This document shows positions 19,384 through 26,849 of a stretch of DNA of 64,000 bases, piece after piece. The notes beneath the pieces were generated by a model. It made no database searches. It saw only the letters and a list, made by a program, of their open reading frames with translations, and was not told the origin of the DNA. A program made the translations under genes and the position numbers. Positions within the stretch are counted from its first letter, which is position 1. Each line of letters opens with the position of its first letter. This DNA comes from Mesorhizobium sp. M1C.F.Ca.ET.210.01.1.1. GTDB lineage: Bacteria > Pseudomonadota > Alphaproteobacteria > Rhizobiales > Rhizobiaceae. Where the stretch lies: assembly GCF_004791585.1 (NCBI RefSeq), contig NZ_SRUU01000006.1, positions 124,001-188,000 of the forward strand, in the 5' to 3' direction.

Positions 19384-19547
19384 TCCGGTCCGGCTTTTTT
19401 GCTGCAATGCGTCAAAATGGCCCAGGCCGTCGCAATTTTGGGCTTGTCAACCGGCCGTGCGTCGACAAGATAGCGCTCCCGCCGCCTGGAATGGCCGGCG
19501 AACATAAGATACGCCTGTAAAGCGGCGATGACGGGAGCCACCAACGA
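19384..19547. other. Intergenic gap hprK to PTS EIIA
   Basis: No gene was recognised in these 164 bases. The EIIA ATG is preceded by GACGGGAGCCACCAACGA, a good ribosome site. There is no strong hairpin, so transcription may continue from hprK. Confidence 0.4.
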
Positions 19548-19949
19548 ATGATCGGACTCGTGCTTGTGACGCACGGTCAACTCGCCACCGAGTTCCGGCA
19601 TGCCGTAGAACATGTGGTGGGGCCACAGGACAATTTCGAAACGGTCGCGATCGGCGCCGACGACGACATGGAGAAGCGTCGGGCCGACATCGTCGACGCG
19701 GTGGCGCGCGTCGACACCGGGGCCGGCGTCATCGTGCTCACCGACATGTTCGGCGGCACGCCGTCCAACCTCGCCATCTCCGTCATGGAATCCGGCCGCA
19801 CCGAGGTCATCGCCGGCATGAACCTGCCGATGCTGATCAAGCTCTCCTCGGTCCGCAAGGGCGACAACATGGCCGCCGCGCTCGACGAGGCGCAGGCCGC
19901 CGGCCGCAAATACATCAACGTCGCCAGCCAGCTTCTGAGCAGCAAATGA
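19548..19949 (+). CDS. PTS EIIA component, mannose (Man) family
   Basis: The 133-residue protein is a stand-alone EIIA-Man domain: MIGLVLVTHGQLATEF carries the phospho-acceptor His9, and VLTDMFGGTPSNLAIS is the family's active-site loop. No sugar permease (EIIC/D) is nearby. In alphaproteobacteria this EIIA belongs to the incomplete, regulatory PTS (with EI-Ntr, HPr and EIIA-Ntr) that reports nitrogen and carbon status rather than importing sugar. Its stop overlaps the HPr start (ATGA). Confidence 0.93.
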   Translation: MIGLVLVTHGQLATEFRHAVEHVVGPQDNFETVAIGADDDMEKRRADIVDAVARVDTGAGVIVLTDMFGGTPSNLAISVMESGRTEVIAGMNLPMLIKLSSVRKGDNMAAALDEAQAAGRKYINVASQLLSSK

Positions 19950-20242
19950 ACGCACTGTCGCCGGACAAGGACGAGGTCGTGCGGGAGTTCCCCATCGTCA
20001 ACCAGCGCGGCCTGCATGCCCGCGCCTCGGCCAAGTTCGTCCAGGTCGCCAGCGGTTTCGACGCCACCATCCATGTCGAGAAGGACGGGGTGAAGGTCGG
20101 CGGCACATCGATCATGGGCCTGATGATGCTGGCGGCAAGCCCCGGCTATTCGATCCGCGTCACCGCCATCGGCCCGCAGGCCGGCCCGGCGATGGACGCG
20201 CTGGAGCAGCTGGTCGCCTCTCGGTTCGGCGAGGAAATCTGA
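19946..20242 (+). CDS. Phosphocarrier protein HPr (NPr type)
   Basis: The 98-residue protein contains RGLHARASAKFV with the phospho-acceptor His24, and GGTSIMGLMMLAASPG with the regulatory Ser55 expected to be the HprK target. An N-terminal extension of about ten residues precedes the usual start, as in other rhizobial HPr. It passes phosphate from EI-Ntr to the EIIA proteins. It overlaps the EIIA gene by four bases and is followed by a palindromic repeat and the ahcY regulatory region. Confidence 0.95.
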   Translation: MNALSPDKDEVVREFPIVNQRGLHARASAKFVQVASGFDATIHVEKDGVKVGGTSIMGLMMLAASPGYSIRVTAIGPQAGPAMDALEQLVASRFGEEI

Positions 20243-20247
20243 ACTTC

Positions 20248-20306
20248 TTGTTTTGGTGCATGTCGTTATCCCAAAACCGCAACACGCTTTTGAGCGACAT
20301 GCGCCA
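20248..20306. repeat. Palindromic intergenic element, family C
   Basis: Arms GCATGTCG and CGACATGC flank CCCAAAACCGCAACACGCTTTTGAG, again built around the AAAACCGC/GCTTTT core. It directly follows the HPr gene and precedes the ahcY operator, so it may mark the end of the hprK-EIIA-HPr transcript. Confidence 0.75.
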
Positions 20307-20327
20307 CGTCACCAAAGACATGCGCGC

Positions 20328-20343
20328 ATAAAGATTTCTTTAT
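20328..20343. promoter_or_regulatory. SahR-like operator upstream of ahcY
   Basis: The sequence ATAAAGATTTCTTTAT is a palindrome with perfect seven-base arms (ATAAAGA/TCTTTAT) around a two-base centre, 113 bases before the ahcY ATG. It resembles the site of SahR, the ArsR-family regulator that senses S-adenosylhomocysteine and controls ahcY and methionine-cycle genes in proteobacteria. The assignment is from memory of that motif, not a search. Confidence 0.55.
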
Positions 20344-20455
20344 ATCCCATTGTCGTTTGGCGACCGATCTGCTAGTCAGGCCGGCAATCCGCGCCCCTCC
20401 ATGCGCCGTCCCGGCGCCGGCGCGCTTTTTGAGACAATCACACCGGAGCACTGCC

Positions 20456-21856
20456 ATGACGGGTAGCAAGGACTTTGTGGTCGCCGACATTTCGCTTGCC
20501 GGATGGGGCCGCAAGGAGATCGAGATCGCCGAAACCGAAATGCCGGGCCTGATGGCCTGCCGCGAGGAGTTCGGCGACAAGAAGCCGCTCAAGGGCGCGC
20601 GCATCACCGGCTCTCTGCACATGACGATCCAGACGGCGGTTCTGATCGAGACGCTGAAGGCGCTGGGTGCCGATATCCGCTGGGCCTCCTGCAACATCTT
20701 CTCGACCCAGGACCATGCCGCCGCGGCGATCGCCGAGGCCGGCATTCCGGTGTTCGCCATCAAGGGCGAGACGCTCGAGGACTATTGGGACTACACCGAC
20801 CGGATCTTCCAGTGGGCCGACGGCGGCACCTCCAACATGATCCTCGACGATGGCGGCGACGCCACCATGTACATCCTGCTCGGCGCGCGCGCCGAGGCCG
20901 GCGAGGACGTGCTGTCCAATCCCGGCAGCGAAGAGGAAGAGATCCTGTTCGCCCAGATCAAGAAGCGCATGAAGGCCTCGCCCGGCTTCTTCGCCAAGCA
21001 GAGGGAAGCGATCCGCGGTGTCACCGAGGAGACGACCACCGGCGTCAACCGTCTCTACCAGTTGCAGAAGAAGGGCCTGCTGCCCTTCCCGGCGATCAAC
21101 GTCAACGATTCCGTCACCAAGTCGAAGTTCGACAACAAATACGGCTGCAAGGAATCGCTGGTCGACGGCATCCGCCGCGGCACTGACACGATGATGGCCG
21201 GCAAGGTCGCCGTGGTCTGCGGTTACGGCGACGTCGGCAAGGGCTCGTCGGCCTCGCTGCGCGGCGCCGGCGCCCGCGTCAAGGTCACCGAAGTCGACCC
21301 GATCTGCGCGCTTCAGGCGGCCATGGACGGCTATGAGGTGGTGACGCTGGAAGACGCCGCACCCACGGCCGACATCGTCATCACCACCACCGGCAACAAG
21401 GACGTCGTCACGCTCGACCATATGCGGGCGATGAAGGACATGGTGATCGTCGGCAATATCGGCCACTTCGACAACGAGATCCAGGTGGCCTCGCTGCGCA
21501 ACCTCAAATGGACCAACGTCAAGCCGCAGGTGGACATGATCACCTTCCCGGACGGCAAGCGGATGATCCTGCTGTCCGAAGGACGCCTGCTCAATCTCGG
21601 CAACGCTACCGGGCATCCGAGCTTCGTCATGTCGGCCTCCTTCACCAACCAGGTGCTGGCGCAGATCGAGCTTTTCACCAAGCACGGCCAGTACCAGAAC
21701 CAGGTCTACGTGCTGCCGAAGCACCTCGACGAGAAGGTGGCGCGGCTGCATCTCGACAAGCTTGGCGCCAAGCTCACCGAGCTGTCGGGCGAACAGGCCG
21801 CCTATATCGGCGTGACGCCGCAGGGTCCGTACAAGCCGGAACACTACCGCTATTAA
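20456..21856 (+). CDS. ahcY: Adenosylhomocysteinase (S-adenosylhomocysteine hydrolase)
   Basis: AhcY splits S-adenosylhomocysteine into adenosine and homocysteine, clearing the inhibitor left by methyltransferases. The 466-residue protein begins at the ATG of [18 protein letters not shown], a conserved family start; an upstream extension in the same frame lacks family features. Features include [31 protein letters not shown] (substrate Lys and Asp), the NAD loop [13 protein letters not shown] near 253-265, and the C-terminal KPEHYRY. The strong terminator after it suggests a single-gene transcript controlled from its own upstream palindrome. Confidence 0.98.
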   Translation: MTGSKDFVVADISLAGWGRKEIEIAETEMPGLMACREEFGDKKPLKGARITGSLHMTIQTAVLIETLKALGADIRWASCNIFSTQDHAAAAIAEAGIPVFAIKGETLEDYWDYTDRIFQWADGGTSNMILDDGGDATMYILLGARAEAGEDVLSNPGSEEEEILFAQIKKRMKASPGFFAKQREAIRGVTEETTTGVNRLYQLQKKGLLPFPAINVNDSVTKSKFDNKYGCKESLVDGIRRGTDTMMAGKVAVVCGYGDVGKGSSASLRGAGARVKVTEVDPICALQAAMDGYEVVTLEDAAPTADIVITTTGNKDVVTLDHMRAMKDMVIVGNIGHFDNEIQVASLRNLKWTNVKPQVDMITFPDGKRMILLSEGRLLNLGNATGHPSFVMSASFTNQVLAQIELFTKHGQYQNQVYVLPKHLDEKVARLHLDKLGAKLTELSGEQAAYIGVTPQGPYKPEHYRY

Positions 21857-21883
21857 CCAAAGCTAAAATATCTACAATATATT

Positions 21884-21921
21884 GAAGCCGGGCGTTGACT
21901 TTCCGCCCGGCTTCATTTTTT
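21884..21921 (+). terminator. Intrinsic terminator of ahcY
   Basis: Stem GAAGCCGGGCG/CGCCCGGCTTC (11 perfect pairs, loop of nine) is followed by ATTTTTT, 27 bases after the ahcY stop. Confidence 0.93.
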
Positions 21922-22044
21922 GCGCCCGTGATTCTTCACGCCGATTCCTGCAGGCGTTATTGTTGTGATTCGCGGTCCGGGGACAGTTGGGCCGGGGACG
22001 CATTCAGGGCGGTCTTGCATTCAAGCGGCGAAGAGGACCAAGAC

Positions 22045-24612
22045 ATGCCGGGGGAAAACCCGCCACGAGCGGGAAAGGCCGTTTCCGGCGGCCACGAGGA
22101 TTCGATCGGTACCGGCTCCGTCGCGTCAGGCGGCGGTTTTCCGTGGCGCGCCGCCGCTCGCCTCGGCGCACTGCTCGCCACCTCCACACTTGCCGGCCCG
22201 CTGCTTGGTCTTGCCGCGCATGCCGACACCGGCATCACGCAAAGGATGGCCCCGGCGGTCAGCACCGTCGAGGTGATGCAGCTCGCCATGTTCGTCGGCG
22301 TCATGGGCGCGGCGCTCGTCTCGGCCATCTTCCTGATCCGCGAGCGGGCACGGACGGCATCGCAAAATGTCGAGCTGAGGGCGCGCATCGCCGACGTGAA
22401 CGCGGCCCTGCAGCGTTCCGAGGCCCTGCTCAATTTGCGCGACCAGCGCGTCGTCGTCTGGACATCCGAGAACAAGAAGCCGGAGCTGATCGGCAGCCTG
22501 CCGCTCGAAAGCGGCGCGCCGGACGAGAGGTCCGCCTTCCTCGCCTTCGGCCGCTGGCTGATGCCGCGCTCCGCCGCGGCGCTCGAGAACGCCATAGCGG
22601 CGCTCCGCGACCAGGCGAAGGCCTTCGACCTCGTCATCGAAACGCAGGCGGGCATGCCGTTGGAAGTGCACGGCCGCAAGAGCGCCGCACATGTGCTGGT
22701 CCGTTTCGTGTCACTGTCGGAAACGCTGCGCAGCCAGGCTCGATTGAAGATCGAAAACCAGCGGCTCGGCGCCGATTACGACACCATGCTCGGCCTGCTC
22801 GACGCGCTGAAGATGCCGACATGGTTGCGCGCGGCCGACGGGCGGCTGAAATGGGTCAACCGCGCTTATGCCGAGGCAGTGGAAGCGGAAAGCGCGGAAG
22901 CCGCCGTGCGCGAGGCGAAGGAGTTCCTCGGCGGCCAGGCGCGTGAGCAGATCGCCGAGCAGCACAAGTCGAGCCCTGTCTTTGAGCAGAATTTGTCGAC
23001 GGTGATCGAGGGTGACCGCCGGATGTTTTCGGTCACCGACTTCGCCAGCACCGACAGCTCGGCGGGACTAGCCTGCGACATCAGCGCGATCGAGACGATC
23101 CGCGCCGAATACGAGCGGACCGTGCGCAGCCATGCCGACACGCTCGACCAGCTCAACACGGCTGTGGCGATCTTCGACACGGACGAAAAGCTGCGCTTCT
23201 TCAACCAGGCATTCCAGAAGCTGTGGGGCCTCGACAGCGGCTTCCTGCACAGCGCGCCCGACAATGCGCTGCTGCTCGACCGGCTGCGCAGCGAAGGCAA
23301 GATCGCCGAGCAGCCGGAGTGGCGGCGCTGGAAGGAGAACCTGCTCGGCGCCTATCGCGCCGTGGAATCGCAGGAGCATTGGTGGCACCTGCCGGACGGC
23401 AAGACGATCCGCGTGGTGGCCAACCCGCAGCCCAAGGGCGGCGTGACCTGGGTGTTCGAGAACCTGACCGAGAAGATCGATCTTGAAAGCCGCTACCGGA
23501 CCGCGGTGCGCGTGCAGGGCGAGACGCTGGACAATCTGGCGGAAGGCGTGGCGGTGTTCGGGCCGGACGGACGGCTTCGCCTGTCCAACCCCGCCTTCGT
23601 GGCGCTGTGGGGGCTTGAGCCGGATGCGATCAAGCCCAACGTGCATGTCTCGGCGATCCGCGACCTTTGCGACCGGCGCGCTGCCGACAGCCCGTGGGGC
23701 GGCTTCGTCGCCGCCATCACCGGCTTCGACGACGAACGACGCGACCGCCACGGCCAGACCGAGCTCGTCAACGGCACCGTGCTGAGCTATGCCGTGATCC
23801 ACCTGCCCAACGGCCAGGTGATGATGACCTTCGTCGACGTCACCGACACCGTCAATGTCGAGCGGGCGCTGAAGGACAGGAACGAGGCGCTTGAGAAATC
23901 CGACCAGTTGAAGAACGAGTTCGTGCAGCACGTCTCCTACGAGCTGCGCTCGCCGCTGACCAACATCATCGGCTTCACCGAGCTTCTGTCGCTGCCGGCG
24001 ACGGGACCGCTGACGCCGAAGCAGCGCGAATATGTCGAGCATGTCGGCTCGTCGTCCTCGGTGCTGCTGACCATCGTCAACGACATACTGGACCTGGCGA
24101 CGGTCGACGCCGGCATCATGCAGCTCGACATTTCGGAGATGAGCATCGACCGAACCATCGCGGCGGCGGCCGAGCTCGTCGCCGACCGGCTGGAGGAACA
24201 CTCGATCAAGCTAAGGATAGACGCCGCAGCGGCGCCGAAGAGCTTCCATGGCGACGAGACCCGTGTTCGCCAGATCCTCTACAATCTGTTGAGCAACGCC
24301 GCGAACTACGCGCCGGAGGCGAGCACCATCACGCTCACTTGCCGCCAGCTTGCCGAAGGGGTTGAATTCTCCGTGCATGACGACGGGCCCGGCATGCCGC
24401 CGGACGTGCTGGAATCGGTCTTCCGCCGCTTCGAGCCGCGCGCCAATGGCGGCCGCCGGCGGGGCGCCGGGCTGGGGCTGTCGATCGTCAAAAGCTTCGT
24501 CGAGTTGCACGGCGGAACGGTGCGCATCGAAACCGGCATGGATAAGGGAACGACGGTCATCTGCACCTTCCCCGACACGCCCTCCGGCGGCATCCGCGAA
24601 GCGGCCGAGTAA
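22045..24612 (+). CDS. divL: DivL-like PAS sensor pseudo-histidine kinase (Tyr at phospho-acceptor site)
   Basis: The 855-residue protein has two N-terminal hydrophobic segments (about 40-62 and 75-97), PAS-like repeats spanning roughly 250-600, and a kinase core. The HisKA box reads FVQHVSYELRSPLTNI: Tyr632 stands where the phospho-accepting His normally is. This His-to-Tyr change with SYELR is the mark of DivL, the polar regulator that with DivK and CckA sets CtrA activity and asymmetric division in alphaproteobacteria. The ATP-binding boxes are intact (NLLSNAANYA, DDGPGMPP, FRRFEP, GAGLGLSIVKS). The ATG at 22045 follows AGAGGACCAAGAC; a longer frame upstream was rejected. A TTG-started TsaE gene follows after 6 bases. 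Orthology to DivL rests on the motif and domain layout. Confidence 0.75.
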   Translation: MPGENPPRAGKAVSGGHEDSIGTGSVASGGGFPWRAAARLGALLATSTLAGPLLGLAAHADTGITQRMAPAVSTVEVMQLAMFVGVMGAALVSAIFLIRERARTASQNVELRARIADVNAALQRSEALLNLRDQRVVVWTSENKKPELIGSLPLESGAPDERSAFLAFGRWLMPRSAAALENAIAALRDQAKAFDLVIETQAGMPLEVHGRKSAAHVLVRFVSLSETLRSQARLKIENQRLGADYDTMLGLLDALKMPTWLRAADGRLKWVNRAYAEAVEAESAEAAVREAKEFLGGQAREQIAEQHKSSPVFEQNLSTVIEGDRRMFSVTDFASTDSSAGLACDISAIETIRAEYERTVRSHADTLDQLNTAVAIFDTDEKLRFFNQAFQKLWGLDSGFLHSAPDNALLLDRLRSEGKIAEQPEWRRWKENLLGAYRAVESQEHWWHLPDGKTIRVVANPQPKGGVTWVFENLTEKIDLESRYRTAVRVQGETLDNLAEGVAVFGPDGRLRLSNPAFVALWGLEPDAIKPNVHVSAIRDLCDRRAADSPWGGFVAAITGFDDERRDRHGQTELVNGTVLSYAVIHLPNGQVMMTFVDVTDTVNVERALKDRNEALEKSDQLKNEFVQHVSYELRSPLTNIIGFTELLSLPATGPLTPKQREYVEHVGSSSSVLLTIVNDILDLATVDAGIMQLDISEMSIDRTIAAAAELVADRLEEHSIKLRIDAAAAPKSFHGDETRVRQILYNLLSNAANYAPEASTITLTCRQLAEGVEFSVHDDGPGMPPDVLESVFRRFEPRANGGRRRGAGLGLSIVKSFVELHGGTVRIETGMDKGTTVICTFPDTPSGGIREAAE

Positions 24613-24618
24613 CGCGCT

Positions 24619-26130
24619 TTGGCAGAGACTGTTCTGGAACGTTTTCTCGCCGACGAGGCGGCGACGGCTAGGCTTGGCGAAGACCTCGCCATGGCGCTGC
24701 GCGCCGGCGACGCGATCGCGCTCAAAGGCGATCTCGGCGCCGGCAAGTCGACGCTCGCCCGAGCGCTGATCCGGGCGCTCGCCGACGACGCCAACCTCGA
24801 AGTGCCGAGCCCCACCTTCACGCTGGTGCAGAGCTACGAGACGCGGGTGCCGGTCCACCATTTCGACCTCTATCGCCTCTCCTCGCCGGACGAGCTCGAC
24901 GAGCTCGGCCTCGACGACGCGCTGGCCCAGGGCGCGGCGCTGATCGAATGGCCGGAACGCGCCGGGGATCGGCTGCCGCGGAATGCGCTTTGGGTCGAAC
25001 TCGCCGAACACGGCGAAGGCCGGATCGCGAAGCTCTCCGGGCAAGGGGCGGCATTCGAGCGCGTGGCGCGCTCGCTCGCCATGCGCGACTTTCTGGCCGC
25101 CGCCGGCTGGGGCGAGGCGAGCCGCCGGCATTTCGTCGGCGATGCGTCCGCCCGCTCCTACGAGATCGTCTCGCTGCCCGGCCAGGCGCCGCGCGTGCTG
25201 ATGAACTCGCCGCGTCTCGTGCTCGGTCCGCCGGTGCGCGACGGCAAGCCCTATGCGGTGATCGCCCACACGGCGCAATCCGTCACGGCCTTCGTCGCCA
25301 TCGACCGGGCGCTGCTTGCCGCCGGCGTCAGCGTGCCGGTGATCAATGCGCAGGATCTCGACCAGGGTTTTCTGCTGCTCGAACATCTGGGCTCCGAGGG
25401 TTTCCTCGGCAGCGACGGCCAGCCGATCGCCGAACGCTATGAAGCGGCGGCGGAACTGCTCTCCATGATGCACGGCAAGGCCTGGCCAAACCCCATGGAA
25501 GCAGCGCCGGGCGCGTTCCACGAGGTGCCGCCCTTCGACCGCGACGCCATGCTGATCGAGGCCGACCTTCTGGTCGACTGGTATGTGCCGTGGATCACGG
25601 GCAAGCCGGCAAACGATGAATTGCGCGCCGGCTACCACAAGGAATGGAACGCAGTGCTCGACCGGCTCTCGGGCAGCGAATACACGCTGATGCTGCGCGA
25701 CTTCCATTCGCCCAACATCATCTGGCGCGGCGAGCGCTCCGGCCTCGACCGGCTCGGCATCGTCGACGTGCAGGACGCGCTGATCGGCCCGGCGGCCTAT
25801 GACGTCGCTTCTTTGGCCATGGATGCGCGCGTCACCGTCTCGACCGAGATCGAGCGGCGGACGGTGGCGGCCTATGTCGCCGCGCGGCGCGCGGCCGGCG
25901 CTTTCGACGACGCCGGCTTTGCCGAGGCCTACGCGATCATGGCGGCGCAGCGCAATTCGAAGATCCTCGGCATCTTCGTGCGGCTCGAAAAGCGCGACGG
26001 CAAGCCTTACTATCTGAAGCACCTGCCGCGCATCCGCGACTATCTGAGGCGGGCGCTAGCGCATCCGGCGCTCGGCAGCCTGAAGGAATTCTACGTGGCC
26101 CACGGCCTGCTGGAGGAACGCTCGCCATGA
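24619..26130 (+). CDS. TsaE-AmgK fusion: tRNA t6A ATPase plus N-acetylmuramate/GlcNAc anomeric kinase
   Basis: Residues 1-155 are TsaE, with Walker A GDLGAGKST (37-45), SPTFTLVQSYE and HHFDLYRL; TsaE works with TsaB and TsaD to make the t6A base of tRNAs. Residues about 165-503 are an aminoglycoside-phosphotransferase-fold kinase with catalytic LRDFHSPNI (Asp361) and IVDVQDALIGPAAYD. Next to MurU this matches AmgK, which phosphorylates the anomeric carbon of cell-wall amino sugars in peptidoglycan recycling. The frame has no nearby ATG; TTG at 24619 gives the natural TsaE N-terminus. The stop overlaps the murU start (ATGA). Both halves look intact, so it is probably a genuine two-domain protein. 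Confidence 0.88.
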   Translation: MAETVLERFLADEAATARLGEDLAMALRAGDAIALKGDLGAGKSTLARALIRALADDANLEVPSPTFTLVQSYETRVPVHHFDLYRLSSPDELDELGLDDALAQGAALIEWPERAGDRLPRNALWVELAEHGEGRIAKLSGQGAAFERVARSLAMRDFLAAAGWGEASRRHFVGDASARSYEIVSLPGQAPRVLMNSPRLVLGPPVRDGKPYAVIAHTAQSVTAFVAIDRALLAAGVSVPVINAQDLDQGFLLLEHLGSEGFLGSDGQPIAERYEAAAELLSMMHGKAWPNPMEAAPGAFHEVPPFDRDAMLIEADLLVDWYVPWITGKPANDELRAGYHKEWNAVLDRLSGSEYTLMLRDFHSPNIIWRGERSGLDRLGIVDVQDALIGPAAYDVASLAMDARVTVSTEIERRTVAAYVAARRAAGAFDDAGFAEAYAIMAAQRNSKILGIFVRLEKRDGKPYYLKHLPRIRDYLRRALAHPALGSLKEFYVAHGLLEERSP

Positions 26131-26849
26131 AGCCGAAGACCGCGATGGTGCTTGCGGCCGGGCTCGGCAAGCGCATGCGGCCGATCACCGACACGATACC
26201 GAAACCGCTGGTGAAGATCGCCGGCAAGACCTTGCTCGACTGGGGGCTGGACAGCCTGGAAGCCGCCGGGGTCAGAGAGGCGGTCGTCAACGTGCATTAT
26301 CTGCCGGAGCAGATCATCGCCCATGTCACCGGCCGGCGCGCGCCGAAGATCGTCATCTCCGACGAGCGCGAGGCCCTGCTGGAGTCGGCGGGCGGCATCG
26401 TCAAGGCGCTGCCGCTTTTGGGCAATGAGCCCTTCTACATCATCAACGCCGACACCTTCTGGATCGACAGCGGCGAGCCAAGCCTCGAACGGCTTGCCCT
26501 TGCATGGGACGCCGCCAGAATGGATATTCTGCTGATGCTCACCGATCTCGACTCAGCGACCGGGCACTGCGTCGGCACCGATTTCCTGGTCGCGCCGGAC
26601 GGCGCGTTGCGGCGCTCGAAGGGCGATCCGACCGGCCTCATCTATGCCGGCGCCGCGATCATCCATCCGCGCATTTTCAAGGGCGCCTCGACGGGTTCAC
26701 ATTCCCTCAACGTTTATTTCGACAAGGCGATCGCCGCCGGCCGCCTGTTCGGGATGGCGATGAGAGGCCGCTGGATCACCGTCGGCACGCCAGACGCCAT
26801 TCCGGCGGCCGAAGCGGCGGTCGCCGGCGCGCTCGCGAAAGCGGTATGA
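26127..26849 (+). CDS. murU: N-acetylmuramate alpha-1-phosphate uridylyltransferase MurU
   Basis: The 240-residue nucleotidyltransferase opens with AMVLAAGLGKRMRPITDTIPKPLVKIAGK, the sugar-nucleotidyltransferase loop and activating Lys, with the metal Asp in IINADTFWID. Placed directly after AmgK, it should be MurU, which makes UDP-MurNAc from MurNAc-1-phosphate and bypasses de novo, fosfomycin-sensitive synthesis. It overlaps both neighbours by four bases (ATGA), so AmgK and MurU are probably made in step. Other nucleotidyltransferases (mannose-1-P or glucose-1-P) share these motifs; the gene pair is what decides the call. Confidence 0.88.
   Translation: MKPKTAMVLAAGLGKRMRPITDTIPKPLVKIAGKTLLDWGLDSLEAAGVREAVVNVHYLPEQIIAHVTGRRAPKIVISDEREALLESAGGIVKALPLLGNEPFYIINADTFWIDSGEPSLERLALAWDAARMDILLMLTDLDSATGHCVGTDFLVAPDGALRRSKGDPTGLIYAGAAIIHPRIFKGASTGSHSLNVYFDKAIAAGRLFGMAMRGRWITVGTPDAIPAAEAAVAGALAKAV

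Noticed and set aside
20243..20455. A SAM or SAH riboswitch upstream of ahcY
   Set aside because: No recognisable pseudoknot consensus; the palindrome fits a protein operator better.
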